Notes: generated from the sequence alone by a model not told the origin. Numbered from the stretch's first letter, positions 29,228-38,186 are shown. The stretch is 57,212 bases of DNA from an uncultured Gammaproteobacteria bacterium (GCA_937894085.1 CALCSG010000157.1:1-57212); one strand, 5' to 3'. Numbers and translations: made by a program.

Positions 29228-30175
29228 ATGAGTAATACCATACTGGATCACGTTGCAGAGCAGCGACAGGCACTCAAGAAATTTATCGGCAATAATATGG
29301 CGAAACTGGGACGAAAGTGCTCTGAACACATCAGTAATCCGGAAAAGCTGGATAAATTACTGAAAGCACATTTTAAAGGTTCTAATTATTGCAAGTATCT
29401 GTGGGTGCTGGATCATACCGGGCATCAATTGACTGCAACAGTTTCCAGGAAAAAGCTTAAGGAAGAACAGCGCGGAAGAGATAGAGTTTCTAGACCCTAT
29501 ATGCAAAGAGCCCTGACAGGTGATCCTTTTTATCTTTCTGATGCCTATATTAGTCGCAACCGCAAGAGACCTTCGTTAACCTCGGTGCAAACCATTTTTG
29601 ATGACGATGGGCGAGCTATCGGTTTTCTAGGGGCGGATTTTGACTTACGTAAGTTGCCATACACGGCCAAACTGAAACTGGATAAAAAAGGCTGGATGCA
29701 GATGAAGGGTGATCCAGCTATCCGTGGAGGGTTATTTGCTCAGCAGCGTACTGTTAGTGCGATGGATGAGAAAATAGATGATGTGCTGAGTTTGATGACT
29801 GAGTTAATACTCGGGCATGGAGTGTTTCATGCGAAGTTACATTTTTCAAGTAGTCGGGCTACTGTCTGGCTGGTTGATTCTCCGTTTGATTATCAACTCC
29901 TTAATATCGATGAATTAACCGATGCGAGTGTCTGCCTGGCTTTTGCAAAGCGTGACTACTTTGATAAAGCTATAGTTCCTCGCAAAAAGTTAGTGAAAAT
30001 ATTTCAACAATTTAAAAAGCTTAGATTTGCCGATGAAACGATCTATTTGCGTTCAGCATCACTCAATGTAGTGAATGGAAAAGTGGGTTTAAATTTTTCC
30101 TGCGATGGTTCTCATTACGTGTCTTATGATGAGTTTCTGGAGAAAGATAATAAATTCTGGTTCGGGGTGAAGTGA
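29228..30175 (+). CDS. Cache/PDC-like sensor-domain protein without output domain
   Basis: The 315-residue product resembles the extracellular Cache (PDC) ligand-binding fold of chemoreceptors and sensor kinases, with YCKYLWVLDHTGHQL, SRPYMQRALTGDPFYLSDAYIS and VQTIFDDDGRAIGFLGADFDL in the expected order at about residues 53-145. Unlike those receptors it has no signal peptide, no transmembrane helix and no recognisable methyl-accepting, kinase or cyclase module; the C-terminal half is unfamiliar. It might be a cytoplasmic sensor or a ligand-binding partner of another protein. It is divergent from valS and followed by a repeat arm. The fold call is from pattern recognition, not a profile search. 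Confidence 0.6.
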   Translation: MSNTILDHVAEQRQALKKFIGNNMAKLGRKCSEHISNPEKLDKLLKAHFKGSNYCKYLWVLDHTGHQLTATVSRKKLKEEQRGRDRVSRPYMQRALTGDPFYLSDAYISRNRKRPSLTSVQTIFDDDGRAIGFLGADFDLRKLPYTAKLKLDKKGWMQMKGDPAIRGGLFAQQRTVSAMDEKIDDVLSLMTELILGHGVFHAKLHFSSSRATVWLVDSPFDYQLLNIDELTDASVCLAFAKRDYFDKAIVPRKKLVKIFQQFKKLRFADETIYLRSASLNVVNGKVGLNFSCDGSHYVSYDEFLEKDNKFWFGVK

Positions 30176-30190
30176 ATTTTAGAGCTATGC

Positions 30191-30220
30191 ACCACGAAGA
30201 CACGAAGAACACGAAGGTTG
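30191..30220 (+). repeat. Single arm of the CACGAAG repeat family
   Basis: ACCACGAAGAC, ACGAAGAAC, ACGAAGGTT: three 9-base units, matching the left arms at 25398 and 40258. No inverted partner is visible within the next few hundred bases, so this is a half element directly behind the Cache-like gene. Confidence 0.65.
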
Positions 30221-30306
30221 ATTGATAAAAAACTTTGCTAATTAACCTGCATCTGCTCATCCATGAGCTCTATATTTTCAGTATTTTAAGGTTTTAAGCG
30301 AAATGT

Positions 30307-30600
30307 TTAGAATCTATCCAGGTCATCCCACAGGCTTTCAGATCCGACTGAACCTGAACTGTAGTTGGCAGGCTTAAAGTTACGATTCGCCTGAATAAAA
30401 TACAGGTCCTCAAATAGGTTGTATGAGGTCGCAGCACTACCAATTTCTGGCTGACTAGACAATTGTCCACTGCTTTTCTGTTTAGCCTGATCTATTTCGA
30501 ATTGTTCAAGGTCCTCCAGTAAACTTTCTGAGGCTAAAGCAGAAATACTGGATACTGAGAAAATACCTGCAATAACTGACGAGATAATAAGTCTTTTCAT
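30307..30600 (-). CDS. Small secreted protein with a triplicated LxxDLxxF motif
   Basis: I do not recognise this 97-residue protein. It starts with a clear Sec signal peptide (MKRLIISSVIAGIF, predicted cleavage after ALA near residue 23), so the mature chain of about 74 residues is periplasmic or exported. The mature part contains three variants of one motif: SLLEDLEQF right after the signal, NLFEDLYFI in the middle and SLWDDLDRF at the very C-terminus, separated by serine/glutamine-rich linkers. Such short repeated motifs suggest a docking peptide or an oligomerising element. The start is supported by CAGGAGAG eight bases ahead. It stands alone, convergent with the Cache-like gene. Confidence 0.7.
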   Translation of the reverse strand: MKRLIISSVIAGIFSVSSISALASESLLEDLEQFEIDQAKQKSSGQLSSQPEIGSAATSYNLFEDLYFIQANRNFKPANYSSGSVGSESLWDDLDRF

Positions 30601-31103
30601 TTTAACTCTCCTGATAATTTTAAGGTTTTTTATTAACGCTACGTATGTTTAGTAGGATTAAACAGGCCTAAGTTCATATTACTTTGTTGCTGCAATAGCA
30701 ATAATGATTTGTTAAAGCGAGTTGAAATTGATCGGAGGAGAGTAATTTATGGTAAAAATTTATGTGATTACTCCGGAAATTCAGACTTTGTCAAAACACA
30801 ACAGAAAAATAGTTTCTCGCCAGAACGCAAAGAACGCCAAGGAAAACCAGTTCTACTTTGTAAGTATTATTCAACTTGAAACAGCCCTTCTTAGCGTTCT
30901 TTGCGTCTTAGCGAGAGTAAAGCTTTTGTTTGAATTCAAAATAAATTAAAGCTAAATCTCAGGGGTAATCAGAAAAGTTTATGTGAAGGAGCAGTGAAGT
31001 CTTGTAACTGAAGATACTATTTGGTTAAAAGGGTATTTAGATTAAGTAGTGTGCCCGCTATGGATAATGGAAATGCAGGAAATGCAGGAGCAATTTCCAG
31101 GGC
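30601..31103. other. Intergenic region with an inverted-repeat element
   Basis: About 500 bases between the small secreted protein gene and the porin terminator. It holds the element at 30811-30920 and a short tandem duplication, AAATGCAGG twice near 31073-31090. The 66-codon ORF predicted at 30749 runs straight through the inverted repeat and is not credible as a gene. Confidence 0.45.
30811..30920. repeat. Inverted-repeat element, CGCAAAGAA family
   Basis: The left arm reads TTCTCGCCAGAACGCAAAG then AACGCCAAGG; the right arm read on the minus strand is CTCGCTAAGACGCAAAGAA then CGCTAAGAAG. Arms of about 28 bases flank a spacer of roughly 50 bases. Each arm is three units of 8-9 bases. It is intergenic and lacks coding capacity. 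A half copy occurs at 23949. Confidence 0.7.
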
Positions 31104-31127
31104 AAAAAAACGGGAGCCGAAGCTCCC
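31104..31127 (-). terminator. Intrinsic terminator of the porin gene
   Basis: On the minus strand GGGAGC pairs with GCTCCC across a TTCG tetraloop and is followed by GTTTTTTTG. The hairpin starts about 47 bases after the porin stop codon. It is a textbook terminator and the cleanest in the window. Confidence 0.9.
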
Positions 31128-31173
31128 ATTTTAACAACATTATGTTGTAATTCTAAATCAAATTAAGATTTGA

Positions 31174-32193
31174 TTAGAACTTAACGCGCATGCCTGCACC
31201 GATTTGAGTGACATCTTTGTTCGCGCCGACTATACCTTCATCAATCATTACAACACCACCGTGCCAGGAAACCTGCTTGCTCAGGGCTTTTTTGTAGCCT
31301 AAAGAAACATAGGTACCATCATTTTCAGCTGTTGAATTATCTGTACTCTGACCAAAAGCGATAGCAGCTGATGCTCCTTCACCCAGTTCTTTAACAAAGT
31401 TTACATACAGGTGATCTTGTTCAACGGGCATATCTTCATTTTCAGTTTCAAATTGACCTGCAACGCTCATGCCATCGCCTTTCCATTTCAAACCAATCTT
31501 GGTTGCTGTACCGGATTTGTTGGTTCCAGAATCTTCAGATTCAGTCAGTAAGCCAAAGGCTAGCTCCAGGTTACTACCAATCGGTGCATTTACGCCCAGG
31601 TGAAAACCATGGCTACCATCACGTTCGCCAGCTGTATCATCGCTAGATTCGTCAAAATTGACGCCTACAACGACCTTAGTACCACCAAATGTGTTGGCAT
31701 AAGCCAGAACATTCTGGCCGTAACTGTTATATAATCCACCAGTTTTAGACATACCGTTATTGCCACGAGCCTGCAGGAAAGTTGCCAGGAAAGGATCCCA
31801 GCTGGCAGTGGTTGATTTATAAGGCGTATTCATTGTGCCTGCTAACACTGTACCGAAATCACCTTTTAAACCGATAAACTGGTCACGATCTTTTAAAGTG
31901 TTCTGTTCTCCTGGATTAGCTAGATCATCACTGAAAAAGTTAAAGTTAACTTTATACAGGGCAGTCATGCCATTACCGAGGTCATGAGAACCAGTAACAC
32001 CGATCATGGAAGCATTACCTGAACCAACTACGCCTGACTCACTTGAATCATCAAGTGTCAGACCTTCAGTCGCATCACCCGAAGTGCTAACCAGTTCAAG
32101 TTGTGCCTGTCCGATGATTTTTACTTCTGCAGCAGCGATTGATGGAACAGCCAGTGCCGCAGTGATAGCGATTGCGATTAAATTTTTATTCAT
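31174..32193 (-). CDS. Gram-negative outer-membrane porin
   Basis: A 339-residue beta-barrel porin of the general-diffusion type (Porin_4-like). It has a Sec signal peptide cleaved after SIAAA near residue 22, an opening strand EVKIIGQAQLEL, alternating polar/hydrophobic strands, a turn with FIGLKGDFGTVLAGTMNTPY typical of the eyelet-loop region, and the C-terminal strand GAGMRVKF ending in phenylalanine for recognition by the BAM complex. The ribosome-binding site GAGGAG is strong and the 3' end has a clean terminator, so it is probably highly expressed as a single gene. Substrate preference cannot be read from sequence. The upstream 270 bases are AT-rich and shared with a divergent DUF4442 gene. 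Confidence 0.92.
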   Translation of the reverse strand: MNKNLIAIAITAALAVPSIAAAEVKIIGQAQLELVSTSGDATEGLTLDDSSESGVVGSGNASMIGVTGSHDLGNGMTALYKVNFNFFSDDLANPGEQNTLKDRDQFIGLKGDFGTVLAGTMNTPYKSTTASWDPFLATFLQARGNNGMSKTGGLYNSYGQNVLAYANTFGGTKVVVGVNFDESSDDTAGERDGSHGFHLGVNAPIGSNLELAFGLLTESEDSGTNKSGTATKIGLKWKGDGMSVAGQFETENEDMPVEQDHLYVNFVKELGEGASAAIAFGQSTDNSTAENDGTYVSLGYKKALSKQVSWHGGVVMIDEGIVGANKDVTQIGAGMRVKF

Positions 32194-32460
32194 ATAATTC
32201 TCCTCAAGAAGTTTAATATTTTATTAAATTTTTAATATTTTTTTAGATGTTGATGTTTTTCCGCCACGAATATTAATCATATATTCATATAATTGCAAAA
32301 TTTATTTGCGCAAAAAAGACAGTTTTAAATTTAAGAACTATAAAAATTAATCTATGTTGTTAATATATGATTTATTGATCGACTATTTGTTGTTTTGTTG
32401 ATAGCTTCAAGGCTAATTTGCTTCACTAAAAAGACTTTAAATATTCTGATAATTCTATCT

Positions 32461-32946
32461 ATGACTGATTCTATTGGACCAACATTAAGAAAATACTGGA
32501 CCTATTTATCAGATAAACCATTTGGCAAATGGATTTTCAGTAGAGCAATTGGGTTTATGGCACCTTATTCGGGTTCTATTTCTGCCAGAGTGATTCATCT
32601 TGGACCCGGGATGGGGATTGTCAGGCTGAAGGAACATCGTAATGTTCGAAACCATCTGAATTCGGTACATGCCATAGCGCTGGTAAACCTGGCCGAAATG
32701 GTAACCGGGCTAACCTTAATGAATAGTTTGCCGGATAACACACGGGGTATTCTGACGGGAATTAAAATGGATTATATAAAAAAAGCTCGTGGTTTAGTCA
32801 CCGCGAAATGTATATGCGATATTCCGCAAACGAATGAGTCGATTGAGTTAGAAATTACTGGTGAAATAGCAAATGAACAGGGCGAAGTGGTAGCACGGGC
32901 TGTTGCGACCTGGCTAATCGGGCCAGAGAAAGAAAGATCCCGCTAA
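32461..32946 (+). CDS. DUF4442 hotdog-fold protein (thioesterase-like)
   Basis: A 161-residue protein of the DUF4442 type, a hotdog fold related to acyl-CoA thioesterases. The ORF track begins at a TTG at 32395; the ATG at 32461 (MTDSIGPTLRKYW) is the better start because the family normally begins a few residues before this helix. Characteristic segments are HLGPGMGIVRLKEHRNVRNH, the long hotdog helix NSVHAIALVNLAEMVTGL, and GILTGIKMDYIKKARG. The expected active-site acidic residue may be the glutamate in LAEM. It is divergent from the porin. Substrate is unknown. Confidence 0.82.
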   Translation: MTDSIGPTLRKYWTYLSDKPFGKWIFSRAIGFMAPYSGSISARVIHLGPGMGIVRLKEHRNVRNHLNSVHAIALVNLAEMVTGLTLMNSLPDNTRGILTGIKMDYIKKARGLVTAKCICDIPQTNESIELEITGEIANEQGEVVARAVATWLIGPEKERSR

Positions 32947-32951
32947 ACTGC

Positions 32952-33275
32952 TCAGGATATTTTATTGTTTAACAGCCGGATGATTTCGGCATAAGCTTTA
33001 TCCATGTGTTTATCAAGAATCATACGGATTTCTTCATCAATAATTAATTCCTGAACACTAGGGTCTTTTTCATCGACAATATCATCTTCAAAGTCTTCTG
33101 CAAGCTCATCTATTGCGATGTCATGATCTTTTTTTAGATCAATATCATGATCGTCCTGTTCGATTTCAAAATCAGTATTTTCATCAAGAGAATGAACGGG
33201 TTGATTTCCCTCGTTTTCGATATGTCCTTTAAATAAAAGATCCCGCAATACGGGGATTTGTGAATCGTTGTTCAT
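32952..33275 (-). CDS. Small acidic protein cotranscribed with holC
   Basis: A 107-residue protein very rich in Asp and Glu, with an acidic low-complexity centre (FEIEQDDHDIDLKKDHD, ELAEDFEDDIVDE) and a more ordered helical C-terminus EEIRMILDKHMDKAYAEII. I cannot name it. Its start overlaps the holC stop (ATGA on the minus strand), so it is translationally coupled to the chi subunit. A short hypothetical gene after holC is a familiar arrangement in other gammaproteobacteria, which suggests a conserved position, though the sequence is variable. A role with the clamp loader is only a guess from linkage. Confidence 0.75.
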   Translation of the reverse strand: MNNDSQIPVLRDLLFKGHIENEGNQPVHSLDENTDFEIEQDDHDIDLKKDHDIAIDELAEDFEDDIVDEKDPSVQELIIDEEIRMILDKHMDKAYAEIIRLLNNKIS

Positions 33276-33685
33276 AGTTTGTGATGCTTCAGTTCATATC
33301 CACGGTCTTTATAATAACTGTAATGTGAACGTGCAAGTTCTTTATTATCTTCAGCCACCAGTTCTATGACGCGTTCGAACTGTGCAAAGTATAACGGGAT
33401 CTCATTGCTTAAATTGATCAGCAATTGTCTCTCGCCGCGCGGGTCAGCCTGGTGGTTGATAAGAATGGGGGTTAGTAACCCTGGTTGCTCCTGCTGGTCA
33501 TGTGGCAGGAAGCTCTCTTCTTCGCTGGTCCACAACATTCTATCCAGTTTATCGGTTTGTTGCTGGTTAGCTGTCAGTAACAGCACGCTTTGTTTACTTT
33601 GGTAAGCTTTATGGCACAATTTACAGACCAGTCCGTCACTGTTGTGACTTGACGAGGTTAAATCATAAAAGTCGATCCGTGTCAT
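33272..33685 (-). CDS. holC: DNA polymerase III chi subunit
   Basis: HolC binds single-stranded DNA-binding protein and, with psi, links it to the clamp loader at the replication fork. The 137-residue product has the usual features: TRIDFYDL at the N-terminus, VCKLCHKAYQSKQSVLLL, the short helix with LDRMLWTSEEESFLPH, then PILINHQ and ERVIELV. The length is near normal. It lies 16 bases after pepA, the order pepA-holC being widespread in gammaproteobacteria, and overlaps the small acidic gene that follows. Confidence 0.93.
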   Translation of the reverse strand: MTRIDFYDLTSSSHNSDGLVCKLCHKAYQSKQSVLLLTANQQQTDKLDRMLWTSEEESFLPHDQQEQPGLLTPILINHQADPRGERQLLINLSNEIPLYFAQFERVIELVAEDNKELARSHYSYYKDRGYELKHHKL

Positions 33686-33701
33686 AAAGCCTTATCGGAA
33701 T

Positions 33702-35198
33702 TTATTTTTCTACAAGACGATCCAGAATGTACTGTGTTAATAGTGGCACAGGTCTGCCTGTGGCGCCTTTGTTATCACCTGTCACCCAGGCGGTGCCGGC
33801 AATATCAAGATGAGCCCATTTATATTTCCTGGTAAACCTGGACAGAAAACAGGCCGCTGTGATAGCACCTGCATCACGTCCGCCAATATTGGCGATATCG
33901 GCAAAATTACTTTTTAATTGATCCTGGTATTCATCCCACAATGGCAATTCCCAGACCTTATCTTCAACCTGCTTTCCTGAGCTGATTAAATCGTTCACTA
34001 ATGGACTGTGGTTACCTAATACTGCTGAAGGGGTTCTTCCAAGAGCGATGATACAGGCCCCTGTCAGGGTAGCAATATCGATGACAACATCGGGGTCAAA
34101 CTTTTCGGCATAGGTTAATGCGTCGCAAAGTATCAGTCGACCTTCAGCATCGGTATTTAAAATTTCAATGGTGAGTCCGGACATGCTGGTAACAATATCC
34201 CCGGGTTTTGTTGCGAGTCCGTCAGGTAGATTTTCCGTGGCAGGAATAATGCCTACCACATTGATTGGTAGTTGCATCTCTGCGACAGCAGATAAAGTAC
34301 CCAGAACTGAGGCTGCACCACACATGTCATATTTCATTTCATCCATAGCCAGACCTGGTTTCAGAGATATTCCACCAGAATCGAAAGTGACACCTTTGCC
34401 AACCAGTACAACAGGTTTTTGATCGGAAGGGCCGCCATGATATTCAAGTGAAATAAGTTTGGCGGGCTGTTGACTGCCGGCAGTTACTGATAGCAGTGAA
34501 CCCATCGCCAGTTTTTTCATATCCTTTTCTTCAAGAATTTCAACAACAATAGTTGGAAATGTTTTTTGCAGTCGTTTGGCCTGTTCCGCAAGATAGGTCG
34601 GGGTACAGATGTTGCCAGGTAAATTACCCAGGTCTTTAGCCAGGCTAACTCCTGAACTTATGGCATTACCCTGTTGAATGGCCTGTTCACCGATGCTTAA
34701 TTCTCTTCGGCTCGGTACATTCATAACCAGTTTGCGAATGCTTTTTGGAGTTTCGCTTTTCTTGCTCTTGAGTTGCTCACAGTGGTAACGATTTTTTTCC
34801 ATCTGCATCACTGTCTGGCTTATCTTCCACTGGATATCACGACCTTTAATATTAATATCGGTAAGATAGGAATAAGCTTCCATGGCACCCAGATTGTCCA
34901 GTGCACTAGATACACTATCGAGTATTTTTAAATAAGTTTTTTCATTTAAATCTTTATCTTTGCCACAGCCAACCAGTAACACACGATCAGATAGAGTTCC
35001 TGATACATTGTGTAAAACAAGGGTTTGGCCTAATTTCCCATCCATATCTCCACGGCGGATAATGGTGGAAAGAAAACCGTCACTCATTTTATCAATGAGT
35101 CGACCGGCTCGTGATAATTTACGTGGTTGTGAAACACCTATAATCAAACAGGCTGTTCTTTGTTTTTCTGGATTACCGCTTTTTACATTAAATTCCAT
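33702..35198 (-). CDS. pepA: Leucyl aminopeptidase PepA
   Basis: PepA is a hexameric, two-metal leucyl aminopeptidase; in Escherichia coli it also acts as a DNA-binding accessory factor for Xer recombination. The C-terminal catalytic domain has the metal and catalytic segments VGKGVTFDSGGISLKPG near residue 264 and the signature NTDAEGRLIL near 346. The N-terminal domain is of the DNA-binding type. At 498 residues it is full length. It starts the pepA-holC unit and is divergent from lptF, with about 250 bases between; TATAAT at 35333-35338 is a possible -10 element for lptF. The presence of xerD in the same window is a coincidence of gene order as far as I can tell. Confidence 0.97.
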   Translation of the reverse strand: MEFNVKSGNPEKQRTACLIIGVSQPRKLSRAGRLIDKMSDGFLSTIIRRGDMDGKLGQTLVLHNVSGTLSDRVLLVGCGKDKDLNEKTYLKILDSVSSALDNLGAMEAYSYLTDINIKGRDIQWKISQTVMQMEKNRYHCEQLKSKKSETPKSIRKLVMNVPSRRELSIGEQAIQQGNAISSGVSLAKDLGNLPGNICTPTYLAEQAKRLQKTFPTIVVEILEEKDMKKLAMGSLLSVTAGSQQPAKLISLEYHGGPSDQKPVVLVGKGVTFDSGGISLKPGLAMDEMKYDMCGAASVLGTLSAVAEMQLPINVVGIIPATENLPDGLATKPGDIVTSMSGLTIEILNTDAEGRLILCDALTYAEKFDPDVVIDIATLTGACIIALGRTPSAVLGNHSPLVNDLISSGKQVEDKVWELPLWDEYQDQLKSNFADIANIGGRDAGAITAACFLSRFTRKYKWAHLDIAGTAWVTGDNKGATGRPVPLLTQYILDRLVEK

Positions 35199-35449
35199 AG
35201 ATACTGACCCTATGATTAATAATTGGAAAGCCCTGATGACACAGGCTTTTCAGCTTGGCTTTGGCAGGGCTTTCGAGTGTGTCTGTTGAACCCGAAAAGA
35301 ATCGTTTATCGAATCTTCGGGAAATTAACCGTTATAATGGTATAAGTTAGCTTAAGTTGCAAATTACAACTCGTTTGTTTTTGTCATATTTGTGTCAAAA
35401 TGCTCCGATGTTAATAGTTTGCACAAATTCAGGTCTTTAAAATTCATAG

Positions 35450-36544
35450 ATGTTTAGCATAGTTCAACGTTATCTCATTCTCGAAATTCTGAAAAGTAGC
35501 TCTGCGACTATCTTTATTTTGTTCATCATTTTAATGAGTAATACTCTGGGAAGCGTGTTATCTGAAGTTTCTGATGGAGAGATACCCATCGAAGCGCTGT
35601 TCCCCGTTTTTTTAGGGCAGTCCGTCCAGGTTTTAACTTTTTTATTTCCCTTTGGTTTTTTCCTGGGTGTTGTGTTTGCTTTTGGTCGTTTGTATAAAGA
35701 CTATGAATTAGTCGTATTACATGCCTGTGGTTTGGGCTATAAACAGCTGTACAGTTCTGTTTTACTGATTATGCTTCCCGCCGTGATCATTACTGGCTGG
35801 TTTAGTCTCTGGCTGAGTGCAGATGCATTGCAACGGGCAAAAGATATCGTCGATGAAAAGAAAGATATACATCAATTTCAATCTCTCAAAGTTGGGCAGT
35901 TCAATTTAAGCAAAGATAAAAATCATGTTTTTTTCATGCAATCTATATCGGACGATAAACTGGTAATAGAAGATATTATTATTACTCAGAAAGGCAAAGA
36001 CTCAAATGTTCTGGAAACGGCAAAGCACGGAAAAAATAAAATTGATGAAAAAACCGGAGACCTTTTTCTGGAGGTAGGTCCGGGGACTCGTTATGAAGGC
36101 AAGGCCGGTAGTGTCAATTATAAAATTATAGAATTTGATAAACATGGCATTCTGTTGAAAAAAAATCAAACCAGAGTAGCAGCATTGAAACCGCCGGAAA
36201 AGTATTTATACCAGTTGAAAAGTTCAAACAGTAAAAAGGACAAGGTTGAATATCTATGGCGTATAACTATACCGGTTGTTTTAGTTATTCTGGGTTTATT
36301 GGCGGTTCCGCTATCTTACATATCGCCTCGTCAGGGTCGTTACGGAAGAATTGGCCTTGCTTTACTAGTTTTTATTATTTATCTAAATCTTCTCGGGTTT
36401 AGTAGAGGAGCGATAGAGCGTGGCAGTATTCCGATGTGGCTGAACTTCTGGTGGGTACATTGTCTGTTTATCCTGTTAACTTTGGTGCTGTTAAAGAAAC
36501 GCACAAAATTTACGCTTAGTTTTTGGCGCGGAGATAAGCGGTGA
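35450..36544 (+). CDS. lptF: LPS export system permease LptF
   Basis: LptF is one of the two inner-membrane permeases of the LptB2FG transporter that extracts lipopolysaccharide and passes it to LptC/LptA. The 364-residue protein has the family layout: N-terminal VQRYLILEILKSS, three transmembrane helices (about residues 12-120), a periplasmic beta-jellyroll domain with RYEGKAGSVNYKI and a C-terminal set of three helices with VPLSYISPRQGRYGRIG. Its stop overlaps the lptG start (GTGA), so the two are translated together. It is divergent from pepA, as in many gammaproteobacteria. Confidence 0.96.
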   Translation: MFSIVQRYLILEILKSSSATIFILFIILMSNTLGSVLSEVSDGEIPIEALFPVFLGQSVQVLTFLFPFGFFLGVVFAFGRLYKDYELVVLHACGLGYKQLYSSVLLIMLPAVIITGWFSLWLSADALQRAKDIVDEKKDIHQFQSLKVGQFNLSKDKNHVFFMQSISDDKLVIEDIIITQKGKDSNVLETAKHGKNKIDEKTGDLFLEVGPGTRYEGKAGSVNYKIIEFDKHGILLKKNQTRVAALKPPEKYLYQLKSSNSKKDKVEYLWRITIPVVLVILGLLAVPLSYISPRQGRYGRIGLALLVFIIYLNLLGFSRGAIERGSIPMWLNFWWVHCLFILLTLVLLKKRTKFTLSFWRGDKR

Positions 36545-37605
36545 TTTTTACCCGTTACCTGGCGATAAATATTGTTAAGGGCACGGCACTGGTATTAATG
36601 ATACTGGTCAGCCTGAGTTTATTTTTTATGCTGATTCAGCAGGTTGATCAAGTGGGTAAAGGTCAATTTGGTCCATGGCAGTTTACTCAATATTTATTGT
36701 TAAAAGCTCCCGCCATGATTGTTGACTTTATGCCACTGGCCACCTTGCTGGGTAGTATATTGAGCCTCGGTGGCCTCGCTTCTAATAGTGAATTGATTGC
36801 GTTTCAATCGTCAGGCATACCAGTAAAAAAATTTATACTGGCAGTTTCTCAGACAGCTTTTATTCTGGCTTTAATCTCATTTGTTATTGGCGACTTTGTG
36901 GTGCCTTATAGCGAAACGACTGCAACAGAAATTAAAGCGTCCAGAGTTGCTTCGCGGGTCAGTATGCAATCAAGAAGTGGGGTGTGGATTAAGGATAAAA
37001 ATAATATTATTTTTATCCAGCAGTTATTTCCCAACGGTAATGCACAGAATATAGAAATATATCATCTGGATAATCAGGACAAACTTTTATACACAATTTT
37101 AGCTCGCAAGGCGGTATCTTCTGAACAGGGATGGATGTTACAGCAGGTTCAAAAATCTTTGTTATCAGGAAATAAAATTGTCACTGAGCAGAAAAAACAG
37201 GAGCTTTATGAAGGTAGCCTTTCTGATCAATTGCTACAGTCTCTGGTAGTGGATCCAAGGCAAATGTCGAGTTCAAATTTGCACACTTATGTTCAGTTTC
37301 TGGACGAAAATAAACTAAATCATTCTGCCGAGTCACTTTCTTTCTGGCGGAAAATATATTCGCCATTGACGGTTATGGTGATGGCCATCCTGGCAATACC
37401 ATTTGTGTTAGGCTCACAGCGTAGCAGTAATACCGGTCAGAGAATTATTACCGGGATTTTGTTAGGGCTGGTTTTTGTTATTCTGGATAATGTATTAATA
37501 CAGTTAGGTGAACAGATGAATTTAGTGGCTTTTGTGAACGCGCTGATTCCAACTTTACTGTTTATTCTGTTTACGGCGTATTTAATTTATCGCAAGATCA
37601 GTTAA
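36541..37605 (+). CDS. lptG: LPS export system permease LptG
   Basis: LptG pairs with LptF in the LptB2FG lipopolysaccharide extractor. The 354-residue protein starts at a GTG overlapping the lptF stop, with TRYLAINIVKGTALVL at the N-terminus, transmembrane helices near residues 15-120, a periplasmic jellyroll domain, and a C-terminal membrane block with MVMAILAIPFVLGSQRSSNTG and the family motif TGQRIITGILLGL. The ATPase LptB is not encoded nearby, as is usual. Confidence 0.96.
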   Translation: MIFTRYLAINIVKGTALVLMILVSLSLFFMLIQQVDQVGKGQFGPWQFTQYLLLKAPAMIVDFMPLATLLGSILSLGGLASNSELIAFQSSGIPVKKFILAVSQTAFILALISFVIGDFVVPYSETTATEIKASRVASRVSMQSRSGVWIKDKNNIIFIQQLFPNGNAQNIEIYHLDNQDKLLYTILARKAVSSEQGWMLQQVQKSLLSGNKIVTEQKKQELYEGSLSDQLLQSLVVDPRQMSSSNLHTYVQFLDENKLNHSAESLSFWRKIYSPLTVMVMAILAIPFVLGSQRSSNTGQRIITGILLGLVFVILDNVLIQLGEQMNLVAFVNALIPTLLFILFTAYLIYRKIS

Positions 37606-37646
37606 AACTAAACATGAAATATTGAGTTATTAGCTGGCGATAAACG

Positions 37647-38186
37647 TTATTGATTTTTTTCAGCTGGAATTTTTGATACATCTATAATTTTAGTATTACT
37701 CAGTCGGTCATGCCAGGTATAAGCAGTAAATAGACGCCATATATAACTTGCTATGAAAAAAATCATAGCAATGATCGCTGCGATTTTGTCATCTTCTGTA
37801 AACTGAAAATAACGATTTAGTAAAAGAAAAAAAACTGGAGGTAGCGATGCAAAGGTTAGCCTCAGAAAGCATATTGACCAGGCCGGGTTAAGACCAAAAT
37901 CATTTATGATTCTTATTTTCCAAACTTTCATGCCTAAAGTCTGGCCTGATTTATTCCAGAACCAACTGTAAAAAATAAAAATTAAAAGGAGTAGATAAAT
38001 AGAATAAAAAACCCCACCGACTGCTTCTCCCTGATTAAATGGTAACAATATGGCGGTACCAATAAATAGAATGGAGATAATTAAAAAGCTGTCATAAATC
38101 ATCGCAATGATTTGTTTTAACAGGCTTGCGGGTGGGCATTTAAGTAATAATTTGTTATTCATGCAGAAAAAAACTAAAAAAAACAA
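37647..38186 (-). CDS. RDD family membrane protein
   Basis: A small integral membrane protein of the RDD family, whose role is unsettled (some members have been linked to ion transport). It has three or four hydrophobic helices and the family's opening segment, although the first residue of the motif is changed: SLLKQIIAMIYDSFLI where RRxxAxxxD is usual. The Asp within that helix and the later SGQTLGMKVWKIRII are typical. The ORF track starts at ATG 38186; the internal ATG at 38162 (MNNKLLLKCPPASL) gives the standard N-terminus and is more likely. It is convergent with lptG, a neighbour also seen in other gammaproteobacteria. Confidence 0.85.
   Translation of the reverse strand: MFFLVFFCMNNKLLLKCPPASLLKQIIAMIYDSFLIISILFIGTAILLPFNQGEAVGGVFYSIYLLLLIFIFYSWFWNKSGQTLGMKVWKIRIINDFGLNPAWSICFLRLTFASLPPVFFLLLNRYFQFTEDDKIAAIIAMIFFIASYIWRLFTAYTWHDRLSNTKIIDVSKIPAEKNQ

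Noticed and set aside
30749-30949. 66-codon ORF
   Set aside because: It runs through both arms of an inverted repeat and resembles no protein.
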